This document shows positions 33,746 to 43,414 of a stretch of 64,000 bases of DNA, piece by piece. Position 1 is the stretch's first letter. Each line of letters opens with the position of its first letter. Location: the NCBI GenBank assembly GCA_030704615.1, contig CM060731.1:30628001-30692000 (forward strand), written 5' to 3'. The notes beneath the pieces were generated by a model that was given only the letters and a program-made list of their open reading frames with translations, had not been told where the DNA came from and searched no databases. A program made the translations under genes and the position numbers. The DNA comes from Takakia lepidozioides (lineage: Eukaryota; Streptophyta; Takakiopsida; Takakiales; Takakiaceae).

Positions 33746-34214
33746 CAGCTTGGCTATGGCCGAGCAGCGCAGAGTACGGAGTACACTTCCCTTCATGGTC
33801 TCCCTGCCTACCCAGACGGTACAGGCAGCGAGTGGGGGCGAGCAGGTGAGGACCACAAGGTGCAGGCCGCATCCATGGCACACGTGGGAGGTGCTCGAGG
33901 TTCAGAAGGAGTTGGCAGCCAAGGCAGCCGTGATGGATGAGGTTGGGGATTCTTCTCGGGTTGATGAGGTCCTCAAGGATGAGATGATGGGGCAGGATGA
34001 GGCCTTGTCATTGACTGAGCAGGCAGGGAGTACTGCTCAAGAGGTTGCGGCATAGCAACCACAGGATGCGTCCTCTACCTCTAAGCCCACTGGACTTAAG
34101 GTTGCAGTTATGGAGGATAATTGGAAGCCTGACATTGGACCCATTGTCACCGGAGGAGAGAGATGACGTATACGGTGGTTCCTGAGGGCTTACAGGAATT
34201 GCTTTGCCTTTAGT
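33746..34214 (+). other. Linker between methyltransferase and RT, copy B
   Basis: Acidic, low-complexity coding remnant (DEVGDSSRVDEVLKDEMMGQ) ending at TAG 34053-34055. Further in-frame sequence to 34214 carries a TGA. Presumably a hinge of the polyprotein. Confidence 0.55.
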
Positions 34215-35594
34215 TTGAAGGACTTAGGAGCACTGAAGGGTCAAGAGATTCGCATTGAATTGGCTACTGACACGCCAATCTTTCGGAGACCCTATAGATA
34301 CAGTGACATGAAGAGGTCCTTGATTCAGATGAGAACTCAGGACCTTTGGGAGGCTGGTTTGGTGGAGCTATCTGGGGGAGAGTATGATTCAGCCACAGTG
34401 ATGCCAGCCAAGAAGGATGTCTATGGCAATTGGACGGAGAGACGTATGTGCGGTGATTACCGGCCTGTAAATCGTCAGACCAAGTCCGATAGGTATGCTA
34501 TGGCGACACCAGAGGAGATCTTTGATGCCATTGGGCATGCCAAGGTCTTTAGCACGTTGGATTTACGATCCGGATATCACCAGTTGCCGATCAAGGAGGC
34601 GGATAAGCAGAAGACGACATTCTGGGGGATCAATGAGCACGGGAAGGATTGCCTATACCAGTGGCGGTTCTTACCATTTGGGCTTAAAAACGCTCCTGCT
34701 GAGTTTCAAAGAGTCATGGACAGGATTCTAGCAGGGGTGGAGTTTGCTCAGTGCTACATAGATGACATCATCATCTTTAGTGCTACGGTGGAAGAGCATG
34801 AGAGACACCTTCAGGGGGTATTTGAGCACTTGAGGGCGCACGGATTGAAGTTACATCCGGGAAAGTGCAAGTTTTTCCACAACCAGATTAAGTATCTGGG
34901 TCAGCAGACTAAGGTAGAGTCCATTGCACAGGTTCCACGCCCCACGGATGTGAGCCGAGTTCGGGCTTTCATGGGGTTAGCAAACTATTATAGACGGTTT
35001 GTTAAGGGATTTAGTGCCATTGCAAAGGCTCTAACCAAGCTGACCAAGGTGGACCAGGAGTGGCAGTGGGAAGATGAGCAAGAACAAGCTTTTCAAGAGC
35101 TCAAGGCGAGGTTGACCTCGGCGCCCATCTTGAGACGACCTATCAGGGGGCGTCCTTTTCAGCTGCATACAGATTGGAGCATGCTGGGGCTTGGAGCGGT
35201 GCTCACACAAGTGGATGATGAGGGAAGAGAGTTCGTAGTGGCTTATGCTAGTCGCTCGAACAACGCGGCAGAGTCTAAGTATAGCTCATATGAAGGAGAA
35301 TGCTTAGCTGCAGTGTGGGCCGTGACACACTTCAGGTGCTATCTATACGGCAATCTCTTCACCCTTGTCATGGATCACCAACCACTCAAGTGGTTGATGG
35401 AGTCAGACAAGCTTACGGGGAAGCTTGCACGGTGGGCACTCATCCTTCAAGAGTATGACTTTCAGGTTGTGCATCGACCGGGTTTGGTCAATTGCAATGC
35501 AGATGGGTTGAGTCGCAATCCATGCACGAGCCAGCAGGATGACACTGGAGCTCGGTGGCATGGTGAGACGGATGAGGAGATGGTACCCGGATGA
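34215..35594 (+). CDS. Reverse transcriptase and RNase H, copy B
   Basis: 459-codon open frame of Gypsy pol. RT blocks are [50 protein letters not shown] and the catalytic QCYIDDIIIF (Tyr codon 34755-34757). The connection has ANYYRRFVKGFSAIAKALTK. RNase H has LHTDWSMLGLGAVL, YSSYEGECLAAVWAV, MDHQPLKWL and VNCNADGLSRNP. All catalytic Asp residues of RT are present. It copies the element RNA into DNA in the cytoplasmic particle. The true frame extends upstream into the methyltransferase and downstream, past a TGA (35592-35594, TGG in copy A), into integrase, so this is the middle of a polyprotein, not a separate gene. Confidence 0.9.
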   Translation: MKDLGALKGQEIRIELATDTPIFRRPYRYSDMKRSLIQMRTQDLWEAGLVELSGGEYDSATVMPAKKDVYGNWTERRMCGDYRPVNRQTKSDRYAMATPEEIFDAIGHAKVFSTLDLRSGYHQLPIKEADKQKTTFWGINEHGKDCLYQWRFLPFGLKNAPAEFQRVMDRILAGVEFAQCYIDDIIIFSATVEEHERHLQGVFEHLRAHGLKLHPGKCKFFHNQIKYLGQQTKVESIAQVPRPTDVSRVRAFMGLANYYRRFVKGFSAIAKALTKLTKVDQEWQWEDEQEQAFQELKARLTSAPILRRPIRGRPFQLHTDWSMLGLGAVLTQVDDEGREFVVAYASRSNNAAESKYSSYEGECLAAVWAVTHFRCYLYGNLFTLVMDHQPLKWLMESDKLTGKLARWALILQEYDFQVVHRPGLVNCNADGLSRNPCTSQQDDTGARWHGETDEEMVPG

Positions 35595-35618
35595 CATGCA
35601 TCTGCATTTCTGTGTATC

Positions 35619-37154
35619 TTGGCAGCGGAAGTCCAGGTTGGACCTGCAACAGGGATGATTGTAGATCAAGTGTCTGAGGACCCTGAGGCCAGCAATGAGC
35701 AAGGTGGTGCCAAAGATATACATGAGGATTCAGCTGTGTTGGACTATCTTTGCACTGGAGATACGGCAGCCACTATGACTGCCAATGAGAGGGATCGGAT
35801 CCTACAACGAGCCAAGAGGTTCAAGTGGGAGGGGACACACCTGCTCCGAGTGTGGGAGGATAGTCGAGTGAGGATTGTGCCTCACCCAACACAGCTGGCA
35901 CGGTTAGTGCGGCATGCTCATGAGGAGTTGGGGCATTTTGGGGTGCGACGCACTCATAGTCTACTGCAGGGGCAGTATTGGTGGCGTGGTATGCACACAG
36001 AGGTGCAACAATTTGTGGCTAGGTGCATGGTGTGTGACAGGGTGCGTGCTTCATTCAACGCCCCTACTCCACAATTGCACCCTCTTCCGATCATGGGATT
36101 GGGCTACAGGTGGAATCTTGACTTCGCAGGGCCGTTGCCACTGACCATGCGCCACAACAAGTACGTGTTGGTGATGGTGGAGCACTTCTCCAAGTGGATT
36201 GAGTTGGTTCCATTGCCTGATAAGGCTAGTGAGGGAGCTGCGTATGCATTCTTGGATTGTGTGCTTAGCGGATTCGGTGCTCCAGCTGAGGTACTCACGG
36301 ACCAAGGGAGAGAGTTCTTGGGGGAGTTTCAGGCTTTGTGTGATAAGGCCTTGATAGACCACCGCACCACTTCTCGGGATCATCCTCAGGCCGATGGCTT
36401 GGCAGAGAGAGTTGTTCAGACAGTAAAGAGGGGTTTGCGCAAGTATGGCTTGCAGAAGGGACACCTAGGAGATTGGGACCTTCAGTTACCCTGGTTAGCC
36501 ATGGGCTACAGATTCAGCAAGCAAGCATCACTTGCCTCCTTCTCACCATACTTTCTTCTCTTCGGCCGAGAGCCGGATTTGCCTACATCCATTCGCAGAG
36601 AAGCTGCTACAATTCTTAACCTTGACGATCCGGACGTGTGGGCACGTGCATGTGAGCAGCGTGCAGAGTTGTTCAAGAAAGTCATGGCTTTCGAGAACCT
36701 TGCCATTGCACAACACCGTGATACGTTGAGGTATGCTACCATACGTGGTGGGGGCTATCGTCCTGGGGTTCGAAGATTCAACCCTGGTGACTATGTCTAT
36801 CTGCAGCAGACTGCTCCTACGACCTTGGATGTGACTGCAGGATGTGTTATTTTGAGGGTTCGAGAGGTCTTGCCCTCAGGCGTCTTGGTCTTGGAGGGTC
36901 GGGATGGCATAACATGGAAGGACCATGTGCGTAATTGTGCGCCATGTCACCTTCCGAATGTCGATGGCAGGATTGACCCAAACCTGGCAGTGGTATCTGC
37001 AAGTTTGAGGTGCATGTTGTGTGGGTCTGCTAGAGGGGCAGCCACCATGCTGGTGTGTGATCGATGCTCTAGAGGTTGGCATATGGGATGCTTGACTCCA
37101 CCTCTTGAGATGGTTCCGGATGGGGATTGGTTATGTCCACATTGCATTGGATAG
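35619..37154 (+). CDS. Integrase with C-terminal PHD finger, copy B
   Basis: Open frame of 511 codons in the same frame as the RT. In order: a roughly 90-residue spacer; the HHCC zinc region (HAHEELGHFGVRRTH...RCMVCDR, 35915-36040); an rve core with LDFAGPL, VLTDQGREFLG and a Glu in DGLAERVVQ as the D,D-E residues; an integrase C-terminal barrel-like region (FNPGDYVYLQQ, VILRVREVLPSGVL); and a C4HC3 PHD finger. It would insert the DNA copy in chromatin; the PHD finger, absent from ordinary Gypsy integrases, may choose sites by histone mark (inference). The ATG used here is not necessarily a start, since the protein is probably cut from a polyprotein. Confidence 0.9.
   Translation: MAAEVQVGPATGMIVDQVSEDPEASNEQGGAKDIHEDSAVLDYLCTGDTAATMTANERDRILQRAKRFKWEGTHLLRVWEDSRVRIVPHPTQLARLVRHAHEELGHFGVRRTHSLLQGQYWWRGMHTEVQQFVARCMVCDRVRASFNAPTPQLHPLPIMGLGYRWNLDFAGPLPLTMRHNKYVLVMVEHFSKWIELVPLPDKASEGAAYAFLDCVLSGFGAPAEVLTDQGREFLGEFQALCDKALIDHRTTSRDHPQADGLAERVVQTVKRGLRKYGLQKGHLGDWDLQLPWLAMGYRFSKQASLASFSPYFLLFGREPDLPTSIRREAATILNLDDPDVWARACEQRAELFKKVMAFENLAIAQHRDTLRYATIRGGGYRPGVRRFNPGDYVYLQQTAPTTLDVTAGCVILRVREVLPSGVLVLEGRDGITWKDHVRNCAPCHLPNVDGRIDPNLAVVSASLRCMLCGSARGAATMLVCDRCSRGWHMGCLTPPLEMVPDGDWLCPHCIG
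37011..37145 (+). other. PHD finger domain, copy B
   Basis: CMLC, LVCDRCSRGWHMGC, then DGDWLCPHC: full C4HC3 set with canonical spacing, nine codons before the stop. Nearly identical to copy A (686-552), so it is a fixed part of the element, not a chance capture in one copy. Confidence 0.9.
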
Positions 37155-37414
37155 TGGGAGTGGATACAACCATGGAAGGCTAACAAGAAATGCAAGGCCA
37201 AGCTACTAGGAGACCTTGAATACACGAGATCTTGGCTCAAGTTCACAGATTGCAAGACGGCGACTAACGATGGGGCTACTCTTGTACCCGGCCTCTTGGT
37301 CTATAGAGTTTGAGTACAATATGGATAGTGATAGAGGACTTAGTACGGCTATGGCTATTACATCTTGTAGCTCTCTGGAGGTAGAGGGACCTATCCACCA
37401 GCTAGGGGGGCAAT
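37155..37414 (+). other. 3' untranslated region and polypurine tract of copy B
   Basis: No open frame. Matches 298-540 (minus) and 63776-64000 (minus). It ends in CTAGGGGGGCAAT, the likely polypurine tract (37402-37414). Confidence 0.75.
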
Positions 37415-37854
37415 TGTGGCAGACTACTTTATTGTGCATATATGTGTGGTGTGGTTTGGACAGCGATGTAGTTGTGTAGCGATACGTATGCGCACGACAG
37501 CTGTCAAGTTAAATAAGCACAGTGTGAAACTAACTAGAATAAAGCTAGTTATTTGTATTTAACACTTGGATTTAGGTCAAGTGTTAAATCAGGTGTCAAG
37601 TTTAGTTTGACACCTGAACCGTCTTATCTTCACGAGAGCGTCAGTCGCGCAACTCATCTCTCTCGAGTTGAGCCTGCGCGACCGAGCTCCTTCATCGTTT
37701 AGAACTGAGTGTGCTTATGATGGGAGGATAGGTTGTTGTGGGGTGGAGTCCCCATAGCTTGGGGTGCCCCTGGCTCGACTATTATCTGAAAGAGTGATGA
37801 CGAGATGGATTTCATGTTTCTTGTGTTAAGAGTGTGTTTCTAGTTTTCTTATCA
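37415..37854 (+). repeat. LTR-like block: 85-bp module plus hairpin-rich part, copy B
   Basis: Starts directly after the polypurine tract with TGTGGCAGAC; the 85-bp module ends ACGACA at 37499. Two bases (GC) then lead into the reverse complement of 39456-39808. The central GACAGCTGTC is a perfect 10-bp palindrome. This is the normal start of the 3' LTR, but no matching direct copy precedes gag. Confidence 0.8.
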
Positions 37855-39808
37855 GAACTGACTCATAGCAGGGAGCTCCCTTGCTCTGCAATGGGCCCCG
37901 TCTTCTTTGCCTCCCGCTCTTTTTCATGTGCCTACTCACCTCCCTCTCAGTGCAGCATTCCTTCTAATGCTACCCCCAGGCTCACAATTTCATGTTGCCA
38001 CCAATGCAGGGAAGTGCCACCAATCCCGAGCTTATTCTGTCTTCCTTGAAAGCCTGTTGGCCTCTCAACTACTCAAAACACTACTCAATGTATGATTAGT
38101 GCTATCTCCAAGGTATCTTGGATTCCCAATGCCCTCTAGCCTTTGAAGTATTTCCTGCTATGGCAGTCAGGAGCCTAGCGTTCTGTGGAAACACAACAGT
38201 ATAACAGGACACAAACCCACGAACAAAACCTCAACTACTTAAGGTCTAATGAGCTCCAGCTCCGAGGTATGTTTCTTTTCTCCAAAATGCACTCTGCCTG
38301 CCGAGATATTTCAAAAACCCACAAACTGAAAAACCCTCGACCACCTGAGCAAATGTTGTTGTGTTGATCCGAGGCCTTCTGAGTCTTGTCTTCCGAATAC
38401 CCTCCAAATGCTCAGAGCTGTCCAGCTACGGAGGTGAGGGGCGTGCCCTAAAGGAAGAAGAACTGATGAGAAAGAATACACATGAGGTGTAGCTACCACT
38501 TAGAAGGGACTCCGTACTTGGGCCTTGACAAGTAGGATCCCGCTTTCAGCTCCATAACCCAGTCCTTAATCACAAATCGCCCCTCTCAGATCCCGCCTCC
38601 TCTTCACTGCTGCCCAGCTAGTACCCCTTATGCACAGCCCACATAATCCTTCTCCCCCAACAAGCCCACTGGCCTGCTCAACAAAAAGCCCAGCGAAGGC
38701 CCTCAACGAGAAGGCCCCCGGCGCCACAGACACCACGCCCCCGTAGCCTCTCCATAGGCCTGGGCCAGTTACCGGATCACCACACGCACCTCGCACCTCG
38801 CCAGTAGCTTCACTGGCGCGACTCCTCAAGCTTCTCCAACATGCTGTGATTCTGGATGGGCTACTCTTTGTTTGAGCAGCATGCTGTGGACGCCGAGCTA
38901 CCACTCATTGAAGAAGAACGCTCCGGATTCGAACTGCAAAGCATTGGCCTCAGCATGTCCAAAATTGACGAAATGCAACACTGCCCAAAGGCCTATCCAC
39001 ACGTCCCTCAGCTTCACTACCCCACAGTGAGGCCCGATGGCCGTGAAGGCCAGTACCTTCCGCTCACCCAACTGCCCAAAAACACTCAAATTGACACAGC
39101 TTCTTTCAGATTCTCAGCCTGCTGTCGGATAGTCGAGCCAAGATTCTCTGCCTGGTCGGTACCATCCTCCAGATTTCTCTTGCTGGTGCGGGCAGTAGAA
39201 TCAGCTCGATTCTTCAGATCAGCTGACGCCTTTCCTGCCTACGGCAGTGCACGGTTCTCATCCAGCCAAGCAATCAGCAGCGCAGCCCACACACCCCACT
39301 CTTAGATATAACCACCGGTTGACAGAAATCGCAGCAACATCTCAAGCCTCCTGTTCTGATCCCCGTGACCAAGCTATATTATAATAGTGCTTAAAAAACA
39401 AAAACATAATATCTAGCTTAGCACTGAAAAACTAGATAGAGTCATCTCTCTCGAGTGATAAGAAAACTAGAAACACACTCTTAACACAAGAAACATGAAA
39501 TTCATCTCGTCATCACTCTTTCAGATAATAGTCGAGCCAGGGGCACCCCAAGCTATGGGGACTCCACCCCACAACAACCTATCCCCCCATCATAAGCACA
39601 CTCAGTTCTAAACGATGAAGGAGCTCGGTCGCGCAGGCTCAACTCGAGAGAGATGAGCTGCGCGACTGACGCTCTCGTGAAGATAAGACGGTTTAGGTGT
39701 CAAACTAAACTTGACACCTGATTTAACACTTGACCTAAATCCAAGTGTTAAATACAAATAACTAGCTTTATTCTAGTTAGTTTCACATTGTGCTTATTTA
39801 ACTTGACA
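37502..39808. repeat. 2.3-kb stretch bounded by 353-bp inverted arms
   Basis: Left arm 37502-37854 and right arm 39456-39808 are near-perfect inverted copies, both beginning at the outside with TGTCAAGTTAAATAAGC. Between them (37855-39455) lie 1.6 kb of GC-richer DNA with no recognised gene; two overlapping frames (38566-38904 minus, 38856-39305 plus) are not convincing. It could be a long-inverted-repeat element or the product of an LTR rearrangement. Confidence 0.75.
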
Positions 39809-39899
39809 TTCTGATAAATTCCCTGTGAATAGCAAGATAAACGAAGCGCCTGAAATTTGGTCATAGTCGGACTGAAGAGAGAGAGTTAGATACTTTTCA
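39809..39899 (+). repeat. 5' LTR, second part, of the chromovirus
   Basis: Continues the LTR interrupted at 29012; matches 45148-45238 and ends TTTTCA. Confidence 0.92.
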
Positions 39900-39901
39900 A
39901 G

Positions 39902-39917
39902 TGGTATCAGAGCTGGG
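39902..39917 (+). promoter_or_regulatory. Primer binding site, initiator Met tRNA type
   Basis: TGGTATCAGAGCTGGG, the standard plant retrotransposon primer site complementary to the 3' end of initiator tRNA-Met, two bases after the LTR. Confidence 0.92.
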
Positions 39918-39980
39918 TTTGCGATCGGGGAGAACAGATCTTGAAATTTCGGAATTTCCAGAAGTAGGGAAATCGTGTGA

Positions 39981-41192
39981 ATGAGCCAGATCTCGTTCGG
40001 CTCTGTGAGCACACACCCCGGTGACGACGACAAGGATAGTGAAATGGCGGGAGACCGTGAGCGCTCCGATGTGGCCAGCCTACACCGAGCTTCAGATCGC
40101 GAACGTGGGAGTCAGTTGTTTTCCCAGTAGCAGATGGAGGCCCTAGGCACTTTAATTCGATCTGAGATACAGAAATTGGCCCCTGCACCAACTCAAACTG
40201 AAAAGCAATCTCAGGAGCTACCTGTGAGTGAGCCACGGAATGAGGACGAATCTGAGGCCGACTCCCATGAGGCCAAGATGAAAAGAAGCAAAGATGTCAC
40301 TAGAGAAATCAGAAGGTTGGTGAAATTGCCAGAGTTTTACGGTAAGCCTTCTGTGAAGCCTGAGGAGATTTTGTCCTTTTTGGATACCCTAGAAGAATTT
40401 TTCGAAGAGGACTACTCCGAAGAGGCAAAAATCCAGACCGTGGCCTTGCAGCTTCGTGATGCCGCAAAGCTGTGGTGGTCACGGCAGAAACAGGAAAGGC
40501 GAGAGCATAAGAAACCACCAGTTGATACATGGGCGACATTCATGACACTATTTCTGGCTCACTATCTCCCTGGTGACTATGCTCATAGGATGAAGGTTGA
40601 ATTGTTCAGGTTGAAACAAGAGACTTTGAACGTGGGAGAGTTTAAGACGAAGTTTGAGACGCATGCCAATTATTTCCCCTCGCTGAGTGAAGAAGACAGA
40701 GTTGATTTTTTTATTGATGGCCTCAGTGATTCTCTCAAATTTAAGGTCAAAGCCCACAACCCTCATACCGAGGCAAAAGCATATCGTTTGGCCTGTAATT
40801 TTGAGAATGAAGTGAGGGCACAACGTTCTTCGAATTTTGCTCGTGGCACGGCAGAGTTCAAGCCTAGATCATCTGGTCCTTGGCAGTCACCAGCGAAGAG
40901 AGGGAATTGGAAGAGATTTAAACCGTTTAAGAAGGTGGGGGATCAAGCTACACGGAGACCGCCCATGAGGGCTCCTCCAAGGCTCAGTTTCAAAGAGCAA
41001 GAAGAACACAGACGTAAGGGTTTGTGTTTCTTGTGCCATGAACCCGGACACAGAGCTGCTGAGTGTACGAAGTACCCGAATTATCGTCAGGCTCGACAGA
41101 CCGCCGCCTTGACAGTTGAAGAGCCTGCAGAACCTTGTGCGGTTGTTGAAACTGGGGAGAAGTCAGGACAAGAAAAAAGGGAAAGGTCCTAA
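39981..41192 (+). pseudogene. Gag of the chromovirus
   Basis: The ATG at 39981 and the ATG at 40134 are in one frame, separated by TAG 40128-40130 between two CAG codons, so the longer protein was probably the original and a Gln codon was lost. The 352-codon part contains the gag core (LPEFYGKPSVKPEEILSFLD, AKLWWSRQKQE, FKTKFETHANYFPSLSEEDR), a basic region and a CCHC knuckle CFLCHEPGHRAAEC (41027-41068). Gag forms the virus-like particle in which reverse transcription occurs. Confidence 0.88.
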
Positions 41193-41622
41193 TGTGCGGG
41201 TTTCTGCAGCTATCATTACAGACCAAATAGAGCACAACCCGAGTGTGATACGGGTTCAAGGGAGAGTGGCTGGAATTTCCACTCAGGTGCTGATTGATAC
41301 GGGCAGCACCCATAACCTGTTGTCAAAGGGTTTCGCTGACAAGTTGGGACTAGTTCAAAAAGACATGCAACCCTGTCAAATCCTGTTACCAGATGGTGGC
41401 GTGGATTCTACGCACAAACACATCTCAAATGTACCGATGGTCATGCAAGGCGTACAAACTATGGCGGACTTCGAGGTCTGGGAAGGAGCTCGGTACGATT
41501 GCATCCTTGGCATGCGGTGGCTGGATCTGGTTGATGCTGTGGTCGCTTGCAAGTCCAGACTGGTTAGTGGTACAGGGTGGTACCTTGCCCAACGGGAAGG
41601 GATTCAATATCAGAGGTACTAG
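41116..41622 (+). CDS. Aspartic protease region of the chromovirus
   Basis: 168-codon frame overlapping the end of gag in another frame. Catalytic motif [13 protein letters not shown] (about 41287-41325) and a later ILGMRWL block define a retropepsin fold, which cuts the polyprotein. The frame leaves the RT frame near 41600, where an indel or shift must be assumed; whether the gag-to-pol overlap is natural frameshifting or decay cannot be decided from one copy. Confidence 0.85.
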   Translation: MKSLQNLVRLLKLGRSQDKKKGKGPNVRVSAAIITDQIEHNPSVIRVQGRVAGISTQVLIDTGSTHNLLSKGFADKLGLVQKDMQPCQILLPDGGVDSTHKHISNVPMVMQGVQTMADFEVWEGARYDCILGMRWLDLVDAVVACKSRLVSGTGWYLAQREGIQYQRY

Positions 41623-41639
41623 AGCTCTTCCCAATGTAC

Positions 41640-43414
41640 ATGTCTTGTCAGCTATTCAGATGAAGAGATGTATGCGGAAGTGGAATGCTCAGCTTTTTGC
41701 TGTTAGCTTGCATGAGGTCTTGGAAACAAATCAGGAAGAAGGGAAGTCACATCCCAAACTTGACCTAATCCTGAATGAATATAAAGATATGTTTCCTAAT
41801 GAGATCCCTGGAATGCCCCCTGAACGGGAGGTTGATCATGCTATCGAGTTGATGACAGATGCTGTACCGGTTGCAAGGGCGCCGTACAGGCATTCAATTG
41901 CAGAAAGTGAAGAGTTAGAAAGGCAGTTGAATGACCTATTGGAAAAGGGGTATATTCGTCCAAGCAAATCCCCTTGGGGTGCCCCTGTAATGTTTAAGAA
42001 GAAGAAAGACGGGACTTTGAGACTATGTGTGGACTATAGATGGTTGAATAAGGTCACCATCAAGAATAAGTTTCATTTGCCTCATGTGGACGATTTGTTT
42101 GACTATCTGTATGGAAGTCAGGTTTTTTCAAAACTTGATCTTCGGTCCGGATATCATCAGATACGGATCAAGAATTCTGACATACCAAAGACTGGATTTC
42201 GGTCTCGTTTTGGTCATTACGAATTCTTGGTGATGCCATTTGGGCTCACAAATGCTCCAGCAACATTTACTCATTTGATGAATTCCATGTTCCAGAAATA
42301 TTTGGGGAAGATGGTCTTAGTCTACATGGATGATATACTGATATACTCGAAGTCTGAAGAAGAACATGAACAGCATCTACGCTTGGTCTTAGACATACTT
42401 AGAGAGAACCACATGTTTGCTAAGAGAAACAAGTGTGAGTTCTTTGTAGACCACATGGATTACTTGGGATTTTGCATCTCTAAAAATGGAATTTCAATTG
42501 ATCCTAAGAAAGTCCAGACAGTGGTTGAATGGCCTAAACCAAGTGATAAGACTGAGGTCAAGAGCTTTATTGGGTTTGCTAGCTTCCTACGGAAGTTTGT
42601 CAAATCTTTTTCACAGATTGCAACCCCATTGACTGACCTGCTTAAGGACTCGAGTCCTGTAAGCTTGAAAGACGTCTGGACAAGAAAATGTGATAATAGT
42701 TTCGAGAAATTGAAGTTTGCCTTGACATATGCTCCTGTACTGAGATTGCTCGACCCTACAAAGGGAGCAATCGTACTATGTACCAATGCAAGTGATCTTG
42801 CTATTGGAGCTGTGCTGATGCAAGATGGGCAGGTGATTGCCTATGGATCTCGAAAGATCAGTCCAGCGGAAAAGAATTACCCAACTCATGAAAAAGAACT
42901 GTTGGCAATAGTTCATGCTCTGAAGATATGGAGGCATTACTTGCTTCCAGTTGATTTTGTGATAGAGACTGACCATCAGAGTTTGAAATACTTGACCACA
43001 CAACCTCATTTAAGTCAGAGGCGGATTAGGTGGTCAGAACTGCTTCAGCAGTTCCATTATGACCTAAAGTATGTCAAGGGGAGAGAGAATGTGATTGCTG
43101 ATGCACTTTCTAGGAGACCATTACAAGCTTATGTTGTCTCATGCGTCAGTAGCACTATATTTCTGGACATTAAAGGTCAGTATGAGATTGATAAATTCTT
43201 CAAAGAGCCATTTAAGAGTTTGTCTCGTGACCAAAGAACTTCTATTGAGAAAGAAAAGTACCGGCCATACCTCTTGAGAGATGGGGTGTTATTTTATAAT
43301 GGTCGGCTGTGTGTTCCCTTGATCCCAGACTTGAGATTGCGGATTATTCATGACAGTCACAATATTCCAATCTCAGGACACCCGGGCTTTCAGAGGACCT
43401 ACTGGTCAATATGA
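41640..43414 (+). CDS. Reverse transcriptase and RNase H of the chromovirus
   Basis: Open frame (extending back to 41393 without meaning). [48 protein letters not shown], catalytic [11 protein letters not shown], and [17 protein letters not shown] in the connection. RNase [38 protein letters not shown] and [10 protein letters not shown]. The integrase zinc region begins ([14 protein letters not shown]) and is cut by TGA 43412-43414, after which the same frame continues. Asn replaces the usual first RNase H Asp in CTNAS, which would impair activity. Confidence 0.9.

Larger units (their letters stand above)
29013..39808 (+). mobile_element. DNMT-encoding Ty3/Gypsy retrotransposon, copy B (inserted unit)
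   Basis: 10.8-kb unit inside the 5' LTR of the chromovirus, bounded by TTCT (29009-29012 and 39809-39812). Plus-strand order is inverted 85-bp module, leader, gag, protease, DNMT, RT-RNase H, integrase-PHD, polypurine tract, LTR-like block (37415-37854), 1.6 kb unknown, and inverted LTR part (39456-39808). From the DNMT core at 32943 to the PHD end at 37154 everything is in one frame, broken by only a few stops (33345, 34053, one near 34164, 35592). Two of these (33345 and 35592) are TGG in copy A. The outer ends TGTCGTGC and CTTGACA do not form normal direct LTRs; see findings. Confidence 0.88.

Noticed and set aside
38566-39305. Genes in the 1.6-kb core between inverted arms
   Set aside because: Two overlapping frames on opposite strands in GC-rich DNA, neither with recognisable domains.
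29013-39808. True DIRS element
   Set aside because: No tyrosine recombinase; integrase with D,D-E residues and a target duplication are present. Only the end layout is DIRS-like.
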